From assembly GCF_022539505.1 (NCBI RefSeq), contig NC_061510.1, positions 272,437,687 to 272,501,686 of the forward strand: a stretch of DNA of 64,000 nucleotides. Reading direction: 5' to 3'. Under the pieces are notes generated by a model, which searched no databases, was not told the origin of the DNA, and was given only the letters and a program-made list of their open reading frames with translations. Below are positions 35,115-47,818 of this stretch, one piece after another (the first letter of the stretch is position 1; each line of letters begins with the position of its first letter). The DNA is from Lolium rigidum. Lineage: Eukaryota; Streptophyta; Magnoliopsida; Poales; Poaceae. A program made the translations under genes and the position numbers.

Positions 35115-37287
35115 TTTAGTACGCAAGAACTTATGGTATGCGGCATATTGTTTTGGGCCGTATATGTTGTGTTATGTGGTGTTGCTTGACTTGATCTGAA
35201 TGCAAGAAAATAATTAAGGTTGGATGCCTATTTGTGCAACTAAAACAATGGTTTTGTATTACCAAATTCATGAAAACGTACTATATGTTGTCATAGAAGT
35301 CTTGTCACATGCTACTAACTGAAAATTTCTTCCCAGTCGTGAGATCAGTACTCAGCATAGGCAATGTGACAAAAGACATGAAAAAATAAAAGAGTATTTC
35401 ATCTGCGTGACTATGATTGTGCTTTTGGGTCAAATGGGTTGGTTAGCTTACATGTACAACTTCAATAGTAGGTACTGTCGTATTCGACTGTCTACCTGAA
35501 ACAATAATAACAGTGGATATAATCATCGGCATGTGCTGTGTGCGATTGAGTGTAGGCACATTTCTTGATCATTTCTAATTTCTCAAAGAAACGCCGATTT
35601 GCAAATAATCTGGAGTTCTTCTGGTTAGCAAACTGTGCCTTCATAAACTTGGGTGGCACCTATTTATTTCTCACAGAAAAGAAGAGTGTGAATGATGCCA
35701 AAACATGTACATGCCCTGTTCCATTGGCACATCATGGACTTCAAGACCCCATCCCATAGGCAAGGGCTTAGTATGCGGTTGCTGAAGTGTGTTGTGTTAA
35801 ACATTATAAACTTCTGTAGAAAGGTAGCTGTGGAAAAGTTAGTTCTGCTGACCTTGCGTTGTTGACTGCTCATTATATGTCAACATTAGTATTATTAAAT
35901 TCGTGAAAACGTACTATATGTTTGCATGGAATTCCTGTTGCACCCGACTCACTGAAAATGTTGTCCGTTGTGAGGTTGATACTGTATGTAAACATAGGCT
36001 TCCAATGTGATGGAATCCGTTTTCGTTTCCGTAAAAAACATTCTGTTTTCTTTCTTATTTTGCAAAATTCTGTTTCCATTTCCCTATTTCCATTCTGTTT
36101 CTGTTTTCCCTGCCGAAAATCGGAAACTTTCCACCCCATGTTCACCCCTACTTGCAACACTGGAGGAATGGCTGGCAGTGCTGGACCTTGCCGCTCTACC
36201 TAGGTCTGTCGGACAGGTCGCCTCCAATATTGATCAATCCGAGAGACACAGAGGCGGATCCTCAGTCTTGAGACGGGCCAAGATAGAGAGATAATTCTCC
36301 CTAGAAAGATCTTGTGGACCATCCGGAATCACACACTGGAACTTTGGAGTTCCTTAGACCATCATTGTGAATATTTAGAAGATTAGAATCTACTTGGTCT
36401 AGAGAGGGGTTGTCTTCTCATTACTGATGTCTCCTATTCTCCACATCAACTTTCTCACAGTTTCCTATGTTTTGTCTCATATCTCCAGGCCAGCTAGCGG
36501 TTCCTGTTTTCGTCAGGTAAAGGGTGTATCGTCTACTCAACATTGAGCTAGTAGACTAGCGGTATCAGTATATATTCACACACACACTGGTGCATTAACA
36601 CATGGTTGGTGTGCATGTACTATTTTTACATTGATAACTTGCTACTCGCTCCAGGACGAATTACATACTACAGAAAATACCTACCACATCATGGGACCCA
36701 CCCCATAGGCAAAGAGCTTAGTCTGTGGTTGCTAAAGTGAGTTGTGTTGAATATTATGAACTTCTGCATAAACAGCGGTGTGGAAAAGTTACTGTTCTGT
36801 TTGACAAACTAGAGTAACTTATTGTTGAAGTTGCGAGTCTGGTTTACATGAATGTTTGCAGCACATTATAATTTCTTTTGAATGGTGAATGTTCCTTCAC
36901 AACTAAACAGCTTATCGTAATCGTGATTCGGTTGTTCCTGCTCACCTGCTATTGTGACTCTCTTATTGTTTAAACTCTTAGCAGTGTTCCATTGTGGTAG
37001 CAAGTCAATCAATAGCGGAAATAATCCAGTTCAACATAATTTCACTAAACACATTGGGTTCAACAAACTCTTCATTGAGGAGAAGATAGACTCTTGGATA
37101 TTGGAGCTTCAATCCTTTACGAAAGGACAGGGCCTTGTGAGGGCATGACAATATGTAACAAATAAACATGAATTCATCTTTAGCTCATCTTTAGCTCCAA
37201 ACTGTGGGGAGTAAAGTGTAAAATGGATTGAATAAAGAGTTGTGGTGCTCTCTCCTCAAGATACACACGAATTTCCCCATCTGCTAT

Positions 37288-37309
37288 TTAATAATAATAA
37301 TAATAATAA
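37288..37309. repeat. (AAT)n microsatellite
   Basis: Seven uninterrupted AAT units. Confidence 0.9.
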
Positions 37310-39964
37310 CATTTCCCAAATTAAGTTAGTACTGGATATATGATGTTGCCACTTGGAGCAAGGGACATTTGCGCTTTTCAATCAACCTGGTGCAAAGCAT
37401 CAATCAGCTACACATGGCAACGTTAGTCGTTGTTGCCTGCCAAATGTCTTGTTCTCTGTTCATAGGAACTATATATGTTTCTGTATATACATCCTAATGG
37501 CTGATACTATATAGATCAGTTATGACCACTTGTGCACCCATTGGAAAGTTTTGACCTGATATCCTTTTGTTTTGAGGTTATTTCTATGTCACTAATTCGC
37601 TATTGCCGTAGTATTTACTCTAGAAAAACGTTGGAAGGAGACTGTCATGTGAGACGGTACCTAAAGCTAAAACCATATCTGTGAATGTAGCTGGCGTGTA
37701 GTGTAGGTGTAGGTACCCATTTGATGTCATTTTTATGCCAGGAGTCATGGGTATCTCAGTTCTTGTTTGACCATGTCGCACTTATAGGCTGGAAGGGGTA
37801 CTCCACAGGTAACTATATTTGACCTGGGCTGGACTAATGTGTTTGTGGGGCAGTTGAAAAGGAGATGCAAGGCTTAAGTAAGTCAAGTATAGTCAACAGC
37901 AAGATGAACTATAGACATCGCTACCATCAGGGTAGCAGAATTGGTCCCAAGATAGTTCATTCCTTGCTGTTGCACACGCATGATTTGGAGCCTTGGAGGC
38001 TGGAGCAACTACGGTACTTGGTTAAACTATATCCGATGTCCATATCATTCACGCGTTTGCTCAGCGTATTTTTGGTCTGTTCTGCTCGTCTGTCTCCAGT
38101 GACTTCACCTGCTCTAACCAAGTAACCAGAGATCAGGTTTCAGATGATTACACAAAACTTTAAGCTTGAAAAAACGGGCCGTGTGGAAAGCGCATTATGC
38201 CGCATTGGATACGCCGTCATTATCTTGACAGTTTCGTCAGGCGTTACCGCTACAAACACAGGCGACGAGAGAAACCGTTGCTGATTTAACAAATTGGAAT
38301 TTGGAAACAGGGACACCAGCTGTAGTCTCTAGATGGCCCTCCGAGGTTTACCGTCCCTACTTGATGTTGTTTACATTTGCCCCAGGAGCGACCATCCGAC
38401 ATGCCTTGTGATCATAACTCGGTTTTGATCTCTTCCAAAATTGCGGCGTGAATTTCCTTCGCTCTGTGATCAACTGTGGCAGGAGTTGCTTGGAAATGGT
38501 TGCACAGCAAGACTGATATATATGCATTCTATACGTACGTTCCTACACGGCTATGAGTAATGTCCCAATAATGATTTTGTAAAGTGAGGTGGAGGATGTC
38601 TCGTTGTTCCTAATTGTAAGGTAGACCATTTACAGTTTTGATGCGTGCTCAGTTTCTAAGACGACACCGTGTATATGCTAGACCCTATTCGTGTAATCTT
38701 ATTGACAACCGCTGTAGTAGCATGTTCATACTAATTTGACATATTATAAGGTAATAAAACTCTCGACCTTTGCATTCAAAAGGTATACTGAATTCGAAGC
38801 TACAAACTTTCACCGTATGATTGAAAATTCCAGTTTTGGTTTAGTGAAACAGAACAAAGTATAGGCGTGACGGCTTACACCTATGGAAGTAAGAATATGG
38901 TGGCTGATTGGCTGGCATGATGTGTGACTACATTTTGTGTTGAATCTAACTTGCTCTCGAGACCTTTCGGCGCTGGATTCTCACTAAACAAATTGATGTA
39001 GCATCAAGAATTCAAGACGCACTCCCTGACTGATTCAATTCCTTAAACGTAGTTGTAGATAAATTATTTGCAAACAAGAAGACGTCTAGTAAGCACCAAA
39101 AGCTGATGTTTGGACGTATTATGGACCTTGTCAAAGCATAAAATGAATTATTTAGTATGTGTCCACGCATGTAGGGAAGTTTTAATATGAACCTGTGTCT
39201 GTAACTCTGTATAAACCTGGCAATTTCTAATTCTGTAAAATATAATACCTGCAAGTTCGAAAATTTTGTGAAAATGAAGTGTGTGTAGAGAAGATGTACT
39301 TGAGAAATTTCGTAAAGATTATACGATTGGCTGGTTTGCTTTCTGTAACTTGAAATTTTATGAAACAAGGTAAGTAACTTATCGATTTTTTTCCTTGGCA
39401 AGTGATCACATATTCGTACCAAATGTTACATGGATACTTGTATGCTTGTCCCAATCAGATTGATTAGAAAAAAGTGCCCTTCTATTCTATGAAGGTCATG
39501 TTTTTTTTTTGCTTGCCACGCGACAAGTGGTGTGCCCGTGAGCGAGTCCTCCACATGAGTGGTTCCCCATGAACTACTTGTCACCGGCTAGCCCATTGCT
39601 TTAGATGCACTGACTTGTGACTTCCATCTCGGAAGCGCACTGCCTTAACTGCATGTTCTATATTATGTTTGTTTGTGATATCTCTTTGGGTGTATTATGT
39701 TTATCTGTATAGCCTTTTAAATGTACCTTGTTGCGTCCCGCTAGTGCACTGCCCTAACTATAGGGTTTTCGCCGACTTTAGATGCACTATCTATTTTTGG
39801 TGTTCTTTTGCACTTTGTTGACGTGCAGTTTAAGTGAACTATCTTTGTGTACTCTCTACCTTTAAAAATACTTCACATAGTAGGTTACCTTCGAACAAGC
39901 CTATAACCAACCATTAAACTATCAACATATAATTTTGTGATGCAAAATGATAACCACATATAAG

Positions 39965-40255
39965 TACTTACGATTGAAAACCATGCCAAGTCAGCGTTGA
40001 TACCGCTTTGGGTGAATTGACTGGAGAATTGCATCCACCAGCCAGTTCATAGGAAAGCTTGCACGTATATACTCTAACAGTTATCCTCACATGTGGTTAC
40101 CTCAAGCCTAAACTTGGACCAAAAGTATGATGCAATTGAACATAAGGTGTGGAGGCGAACATACGCAAGTAAGGGCGGCCAGGGATGCGAGTAGATTTTT
40201 CTTTTCATTTTATATTTTTGCCTGAAGGTTGAGTCACATCTTACTTGTGATTGAA
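39965..40255 (+). repeat. First copy of an old tandem duplication interrupted by copia D
   Basis: GATTGAAAACCATGCCAAGTCAGC (39970s) recurs as GATTGAAACCACGCCAAGTCAGC at 40250. The second copy continues after the copia insertion at 52944: CAGCTTGGGGTAAACTGA corresponds to CGCTTTGGGTGAATTGA. The AAGCCTAAAC stretch near 40110 recurs near 53310. Confidence 0.6.
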
Positions 40256-40278
40256 ACCACGCCAAGTCAGCACCAATA

Positions 40279-41244
40279 TGTTGAATATATAAGCAAATAT
40301 CCATATGAAATAATCCGTACAAGTAAATGATAAATCATGACTATGAAAACAGCAAATAAACTAATCATGCAGACTAGTAAGATAGATGAACAGATCACAT
40401 CTAAACAAGATAAGCCGATCGCATCTACCACAGAAACTAGAAGAAGAAACTCTAACAGAAACTGAAAGAGAGACGACAACATAACATACTTTGCAACAGC
40501 ATCGTTGTCGCCCATGTTGAGGTTGCCGAAGAAGTCGCTGAGGTCCGGGAAGAAGTTGTCGGTGTGGAGGAACTCGTCGTCCGATGACGATGTCGTGATG
40601 CCAGTAGTCGCGCCGGAGCGCTCCCCAAAAACCTGATTGCCCCTCACCCGTACAGGTTCATGAGAGGCAGGGTTCCGAAGGCCTACTGTCCCGGCAGTCG
40701 GTGCACGCCGACGGACGGGATGAGGAAGACGAAGACGGCGGCGCAATGAACTGGAAACAGGTAGTGGCGTATGCGTCTAGTCTAGACTAGGGTTGGCGTC
40801 CGCGCTTATATAGTGCGGTTCGGGAAGGTCGTGGGGCGCAGCCCACGTCCGAGTCGGCACAGCCACGATCCAGAAAAACCGGAAGGCAAAACGGCTGAGT
40901 AACGCGTCCGTTAATGACTCAAAATTGATTACACAATTAATTTCCCAAACAGCAAAAAAGATAAGCTCGGCTCGGCGAGATTCCCGCAACCCGCTGCGCG
41001 TCGTGACGAGGCGAGGCGGGCGGCGGAGGAGGAGGAGTGCGCGAGGGCTCTCTCTCTTCTCACTCACTTACTAGGACTAGAACAGCCCACCTTATATACC
41101 ACTCCAACTCTCTCCCAACTAGCAAGGTGGGACTAAACTTTAGCCCCCACTAGTGCTGCCACTGATTATTGGAATGGGCCATGTGAGTTTCAGAATTTGA
41201 TAATGGGCCATGGGCCAAAGGCCAAATGTCCCAAAATTCTAGCA
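40279..41244 (-). repeat. Element D 3' LTR (966 bp)
   Basis: Longer than the right LTR mainly because it keeps about 78 bp (about 40861-40950) missing from the other copy. TATA-like CTATATAAG at about 40803-40811. Confidence 0.92.
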
Positions 41245-41261
41245 ATCCCCCACAAACTCTC
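41245..41261 (-). other. Element D polypurine tract
   Basis: GAGAGTTTGTGGGGGAT on the minus strand, abutting the 3' LTR. Confidence 0.75.
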
Positions 41262-41750
41262 ATTGGCACATTTCATCAATAAGTTTCCAGAACATTGTTT
41301 TATATACCGGTATGTCGTGGAGACTGTTAAGTTGAACTTTCACTTAAAGCTTCATATTACACTAGATTGCAACTTGGATAGTGGACTATGCCTTGAACTA
41401 CAAGTTTTCTGCGCACTAGCTTCATACAAAGCCTAGACCGATACTAGGCTGCCGTGAGTCTTCCTCGCGGTTTGGAGCTTATACGTCATACTCCAGGGCC
41501 TTTCATGAGTTTACTAGAGAGCACCCAACTCTCATAGATTGCGACATTTAACAATCAGACTCATATAGGTGTGTTCTTCAAAAGATGTTCTGCAGGACAA
41601 CATCTCTGCTAAAATAAGCCACTTAGAACACATTAAGATAATTATTAACCTGCCATGCAGATTAGGAGAGTATTGCATCTTACAGAGTGGTAAAATTGCT
41701 ATAGGGATATATACTCTCCTCCCAGCTGACCAACAGCTTATCTCCCAGCT
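41262..41750 (-). other. Element D 3' non-coding region
   Basis: No supported frame between the polypurine tract and the RNase H stop. Confidence 0.5.
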
Positions 41751-42104
41751 CTAATTCACGGGATCTCCGATCACATAGAGTGGGTTACCACCGTGGGCAG
41801 CTCCTAGTGTGGGTCTCATACCCATCTCCCTCGATGCATTTTCTATCACATTTCGTGATAGTCCCTTTGTGAAGGGGTCTGCCAGGTTTCTAGACGTATG
41901 GATATAATCCAACGCTATAACTCCGGAGTTTCTCATTTTTCTGACAGTTTTCAGTCTCCTCTTCACATGCCTTGATGACTTCATATTATCCTTAGAACTG
42001 TTTACTTTGACGATCACAGTTTGATTATCACAGTTCATAGGAATAGCGGGTATTGGTTTCTCAACCACAGGTAAGTCCATCAAGAGCTCACGAAGCCACT
42101 CTGA
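41751..42104 (-). pseudogene. Element D RNase H, C-terminal remnant
   Basis: Minus-strand EWLRELLMDLPVVEKPIP, NCDNQTVIVKVNSSKDNMKS and NLADPFTKGLS are the last part of a copia RNase H. The upstream two thirds, including the first catalytic acidic residues, is missing; the join is at about 42104, where RT linker sequence (SPTPYDPSV) runs directly into it. Confidence 0.8.
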
Positions 42105-43321
42105 TTATCACACTAGGATCATAAGGCGTTGGAGAAGATTTGCAGTCGCTATACCCGAAGCGACTCAGGATCTTTTCCACATAGCTAGTGGGACTGAAGC
42201 AGTGTAATCCCACCATCGTCATCCTTCAGCAGCTTGATGTTTAAGATCACATCAGCTACTCCCAAGTCCTTCATCTCAAAACAACGAGATAGGAACTCCT
42301 TGACCTCCTTAATTACAGTAAGGCTGGTCCCGAATATCAATATGTCATCGACATAGAGACAAAGAATAACTCCCTCGCCCCCACCATGGCGATAGTATAC
42401 ACATTTGTCAGCTTCATTTACAACAAAGCCTTCAGCGGTTAAAGTTCTTTCAAACTTCTCATGCCACTGCTTAGGTGCTTGCTTAAGCCCATACAAAGAC
42501 TTCAGTAATTTACACACCTTTCCTTCTTGACCATCTACTACAAATCCATCGAGCTGCTCCATATAAATTTCCTCTTCAAGCTCTCCATTTAGGAAAGCAG
42601 TCTTAACATCCATTTGATGAACGAGAAGACCATGTGAGGCAGCCAAGGATAGTAGCACTCGAATGGTGGTCAATCTGGCAACATGTGAGTATGTATCAAA
42701 GAAATCGTCACCTTCTTTCTGGGTATAACCCTTGGCCACAAGACGTGCCTTGTACTTTTCAATAGTACCATCAGGCCTAAGCTTTTTCTTGAACACCCAC
42801 TTGCATCCTACAGGTTTGCACCCATACGGACGATCAGTAACCTCCCAAGTTCCATTAGCTAAGATGGAATCCATCTCGCTACTGACAGCTTCCTTCCAGT
42901 AGTCAGCATCCTGAGATGCATAGGCTTCTGAGATAGAAGTGGGAGTATCATCCACGAGGTACACAATGAAATCATGTCCAAAGGACTTTGCAGTCCTCTG
43001 TCTCTTGCTCCTTTTGGAAGCTTCATTGTCATCCTCCACAGGATTCTCAAAGTGTTCTATAGCCATGGTAGGTTCAGGAAATAATTCCTGAGTAGATGGA
43101 CTGGGAATCTCCTGAATTGATGAGCTAGACGTTTCTTTCATAGGAAAGATGTCCTCAAAGAAAGTCGCATCATTCAACTCCATAATTGTACCAACATGCA
43201 TGTCGGATACCTCAGATTTTACTGTCAAAAATCTGTAGCCAATGCTATGAAATGCATATCCCAGAAGAACACAATCCACGGTTTTTTGGTCCAAGCTTGC
43301 GCTTCTTGGGTATTGGCACAT
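42105..43321 (-). CDS. Element D reverse transcriptase
   Basis: Minus-strand frame 43321 to 42185 with continuation to about 42105. Integrase C-terminal region first (VDCVLLGYAFHSIGYRF), then the copia RT: WKEAVSSEMDSI, GCKWVFKKKLRPDGTIEKYK, the MDVKTAFLNGELEEEIYM box, LKSLYGLKQAPKQWHEKF, and catalytic YVDD (about 42358-42347). The RT core is open. It copies the RNA genome to cDNA in the particle. Confidence 0.88.
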
Positions 43322-43633
43322 TTACTTTCACCATATAGCCCCAAGTTCGTAGGTAAGAGAGTTTCAACATTTTCCTTTCTCATTCCTCAAACGGGGTAAT
43401 GGTTTTGTTCTTTGTGGGGACACGGTTTAGGACATGACATGCAGTCAATATCGCCTCCCCCCACCATGCCTTGGATAGACCCGATGTATCTAACATGGCG
43501 TTAACCAAATCAGTTAGAGTACTGTTCTTTCTTTCGGCCACCCCATTTGACTGAGGTGAGTAGGGAGGCGTCCTCTCATGGATAATACCATGTTCCGCAT
43601 AAAAAGAATCAAACTCGTTGGAAAAATACTCTC
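43281..43633 (-). pseudogene. Element D integrase, C-terminal half
   Basis: Resumes after element C1 with YFSNEFDSFYAEHGIIHERT, SPQSNGVAERKN (catalytic Glu) and AWWGEAILTACHVLNRVP. A TGA at 43382-43380 replaces a Trp codon, and an extra A in a run near 43281-43288 shifts the frame into RT. Confidence 0.82.
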
Positions 43634-45228
43634 TGATGGCGTGTATTTCACACGTTCGTTGGGCAACCCCAAGAGGAAGGTATGATGCGCACAGCAGCAA
43701 GTTTTCCCTCAGAAAGAAACCAAGGTTTATCGAACCAGGAGGAGCCAAGAAGCACGTTGAAGGTTGATGGCGGCGGGATGTAGTGCGGCGCAACACCAGA
43801 GATTCCGGCGCCAACGTGGAACCTGCACAACACAACCAAAGTACTTTGCCCCAACGAAACAGTGAGGTTGTCGATCTCACCGGCTTGCTGTAACAAAGGA
43901 TTAACCGTATTGTGTGGAAGATGATTGTTTGCAGAGAAAATAGTAAAAACAAGTATTGCAGCAGATTTGTATTTCAGTATTAAAAGAATGGACCGGGGTC
44001 CACAGTTCACTAGAGGTGTCTCTCCCATAAGATAAAAGCATGTTGGGTGAACAAATTACAGTCGGACAATTGACAAATAGAGAGGGCATAACAATGCACA
44101 TACATGACATGATAAGTATAGTGAGATTTAATTGGGCATTACGACAAAGTACATAGACCGCCATCCAAGCTGCATCTATGCCTAAAAAGTCCACCTTCGG
44201 GTTATCGTCCGAACCCCCTCCGAGTATTAAGTTGCTAACAACGGACAATTGCATTAAGTATGTTGCGTAATGTAATCAACAACTACATCCTCGGACATAG
44301 CGCCAATGTTTTATCCCTAGTGGCAACAGCACAACACAACCTTAGAACTTTCGTCACATCGTCCCGGTGTCAATGCGGGCATGAACCCACTATCGAGCAT
44401 AAATACTCCCTCTTGGAGTTAAAAGTAAAAACTTGGCCGAGCCTCTACTAGTAACAGAGAGCATGCAAGATCATAAACAACACATATGTAATAACTTGAT
44501 AATTAACATGACATGGTATTCTCTATCCATCGGATCCCGACAAACACAACATAGAGTATTACAGATAGATGATCTTGATCATGTTAGGTAGCTCACAAGA
44601 TCCAACAATGAAGCACAATGAGGAGAAGACAACCATCTAGCTACTGCTATGGACCCATAGTCCGGGGGTGAACTACTCACTCATCACTCCGGAGGCGACC
44701 ATGGCGGTGTAGAGTCCTCCGGGAGATGAATCCCCTCTCACGGCAGGTGCCGGAGGAGATCTCCAGAATCCCCCGAGATGGGATCGGCGGCGGCGGCGTC
44801 TCGATAGGTTTTCCGTATCGTGGTTTTTCGCCTCGGGGGTTTCGCGACGGAGGCTTTAAGTAGGCGGAAGGGCAGAGTCGGGGCCCGACGAGGGGGCCAC
44901 ACCATAGGGCGGCGCGGGCCCCCTAGGCCGCGCCGCCTTGTGGTGTCGCCACCTCGTGGCCCCACTTCGTATGTTCTTCGGTCTTCCGGAAGCTCCGTGG
45001 AAAAATAGGCCCCTGGGTCTTCGTTTCGTCCAATTCGAGAATATTTCGTTACTAGGATTTCTGAAACCAAAAACAGCAGAAAACGAGAAGCTGGCACTTC
45101 GGCATCTTGTTAATAGGTTAGTTCCAGAAAATGCACGAATATGACATAAAGTGTGCATAAAACATGTAGGTATCATCAATAATATGGCATAGAACATAAG
45201 AAATTATCGATACGTCGGAGACGTATCA
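43634..45228 (-). repeat. Element C1 3' LTR
   Basis: Minus strand TGATACGTCTCC to ACGCCATCA. GC hairpin with 10-bp arms at 44908-44917 and 44928-44937. Close to the solo LTR at 5909-7503. Confidence 0.92.
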
Positions 45229-47818
45229 AGCATCCCCAAGCTTAGTTCTGCTCGTCCCGAGCGAGGTAAAACGATAACAAAGATAATTTCTGAAGTGATA
45301 TGCCATCATAACCTTGATCATACTATTTGTAAACATATGTAGTGAATGCAGCGATCAAAACAATGGTAATGACATGAGTAAACAATTAAATCATAAAGCA
45401 AAGACTTTTCATGAATAGTACTTCAAGACAAGTATTAATAAGTCTTGCATAAGAGTTAACTCATAAAGCAATAAATCAAAGTAAAGGTATTGAAGCAACA
45501 CAAAGGAAGATTAAGTTTCAGCGGTTGCTTTCAACTTGTAACATGTATATCTTATGGATAATTGTCAACATAGAGTAATATAACAAGTACAATATGAAAG
45601 TATGTAGGAATCAATGCACAGTTCATCACAAGTGTTTGCTTCTTGAGGTGGAGAGAGATAGGTGAACTGACTCAACATAAAAGTAAAGAGAATGGTCCTT
45701 CAAAGAGGAAAGCATCGATTGCTATATTTGTGCTAGAGCTTTTATTTTGAAAACATGAAACAATTTTGTCAACGGTAGTAATAAAGCATATGAGTTATGT
45801 ACATTATATCTTACAAGTTGCAAGTCTCATGCATAGCATACTAATAGTGCCCGCACCTTGTCCTAATTAACTTGGACTACCGGATCTTTGCAATGCACAT
45901 GTTTTGACCAAGTGTCACAATGGGGTACCTCCATGCCGACTGTACAAAGGTCTAAGGAGAAAGCTCGCATTTTGGATTTCTCGCTTTTGATTATTCTCAA
46001 CTTAGACATCCATACCGGGACAACATGGACAACAGATAATGGACTCCTCTTTAATGCATAAGCATGTGGCAACAATTATTATTCTCATATGAGATTGAGG
46101 ATATATGTCCAAGCTGAAACTTCCACCATGAATCATGGCTTTAGTTAGCGGCCCAAAGTTCTTCTCTAACAATATGCATGCTCCAACCATGAAGGTGGTA
46201 GATCTCTCTTGCTTCGGACAAGACGGACATGCATAGCAACTCACATGATATCCAACAAAGAATAGTTGATGGCGTCCCCAGAAACATGGTTATCGCACAA
46301 CAAGCAACTTAATAAGAGATAAAGTGCATAAATACATATTCAATACCACAATAGTTTTTAAGCTATTTGTCTCATGAGCTATGTATTGCAAAGGTGAATG
46401 ATAGAATTTTAAAGGTAGCACTCAAGCAATTTACTTTGGAATGGCGGATAAATACCATGTAGTAGGTAGGTATGGTGGACACAAATGGCATAGTGGTTGG
46501 CTCAAGTATTTCGGATGCATGAGAAGTATTCCCTCTCGATACAGGGTTTAGGCTAGCAAGGTTATTTAAAACAAACACAAGGATGAACGGTACAGCAAAA
46601 CTCACATAAAAGACATATGGTAAACATTATAAGACTCCATACCGTCTTCCTTGTTGTTCAAAACTCAATACTAGATGTTATCTAGACTCTAGAGAAACCA
46701 AATATGCAAACCAAATTAGCAAGCTCTAAATATTTCTTCATTAATGGGTGCAAAGTATATGATGCAAGAGCTTAAACATGAGCACAACAATTGCCAAGTA
46801 TCAAATTATCCAAAACATTTTAGAGTTACTACATGTAGCATTTTCCAATTCCAACCATATAACAATTTAACGAAGAAGAAACTTCGCCATGAATACTATG
46901 AGTAGAGCCTAAGGACATATTTGTCCATATGCTACAGCGGAGCGTGTCTCTCTCCCATAAAGTGAATGCTAGGATCCATTTTATTCAAACAAAACAAAAA
47001 ACAAAAACAAACCGACGCTCCAAGCAAAGTACATAAGATGTGACGGAATAAAAATATAGTTTCGGGGGAGGAACCCGATAATGTTGTCGATGAAGAAGGG
47101 GATGCCTTGGGCATCCCCAAGCTTAGACGCTTGAGTCTTCTTAGAATATGCAGGGGTGAACCACCGGGGCATCCCCAAGCTTAGAGCTTTCACTCTCCTT
47201 AATCATATTGCATCATACTCCTCTCTTGATCCTTGAAAACTTCCTCCACACCAAACTCGAAACAACTCATTAGAGGGTTAGTGCATAATAAAAATTCACA
47301 TGTTCAGAGGTGACACAATCATTCTTAACACTTCTGGACATTGCATAAAGCTACTGGACATTAGTGGATCAAAGAAATTCATCCAACATAGCAAAAGAGG
47401 CAATGCGAAATAAAAGACAGAATCTGTCAAAACAGAACAGTCCGTAAAGATGGATTTTATTAGGCCACCAGACTTGCTCAAACGAAAATGCTCAAATTGA
47501 ATGAAAGTTGCGTACATATCTGAGGATCATGCTCGTAAATTGGCTTAATTTTCTGAGCTACCTACAGGGAGATAGACCCAGATTCGTGACAGACAAAGAA
47601 ATCTGGAACTGCGCAGTAATCCAAATCTAGTACTTACTTTTCTATCAAAGACTTTACTTGGCACAACAAAACATAAAACTAAGATAAGGAGAGGTTGCTA
47701 CAGTAGTAAACAACTTCCAAGACACAAATATAAAACAAAAATACTGTAGTAAAAACATGGGTTGTCTTCCATAAGCGCTTTTCTTTAACGCCTTTCAGCT
47801 AGGCGCAGAAAGTGTATC
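45229..47818 (-). other. Element C1 polypurine tract and non-coding interior
   Basis: CTAAGCTTGGGGATGCT on the minus strand (45229-45245) abuts the LTR. Two more CTAAGCTTGGGGATGC copies lie near 47112 and 47172. No supported gene. Confidence 0.6.

Larger units (their letters stand above)
35115..40278. other. 5 kb downstream of FAHD1, no gene seen
   Basis: The FAHD1 3' untranslated region should occupy the first few hundred bases. No convincing gene follows. Two partial duplications are visible: 35230-35345 resembles 35885-35975, and 35695-35850 resembles 36680-36795. A copy of a short tandem unit begins at about 39965. An AAT microsatellite lies at 37288-37309. The origin of the rest is unclear, probably old transposon remnants. 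Confidence 0.5.

Noticed and set aside
36000..36120. hAT-like terminus (alternating TTTCCGTTTTC motifs)
   Set aside because: Only a T/C-rich stretch with a loose inverted pair; no opposite end and no 8-bp duplication found.
43648..44254. Frames inside the C1 LTR continuing into integrase
   Set aside because: The join to integrase residues is accidental, created by the LTR insertion; only the part left of 43634 is integrase.
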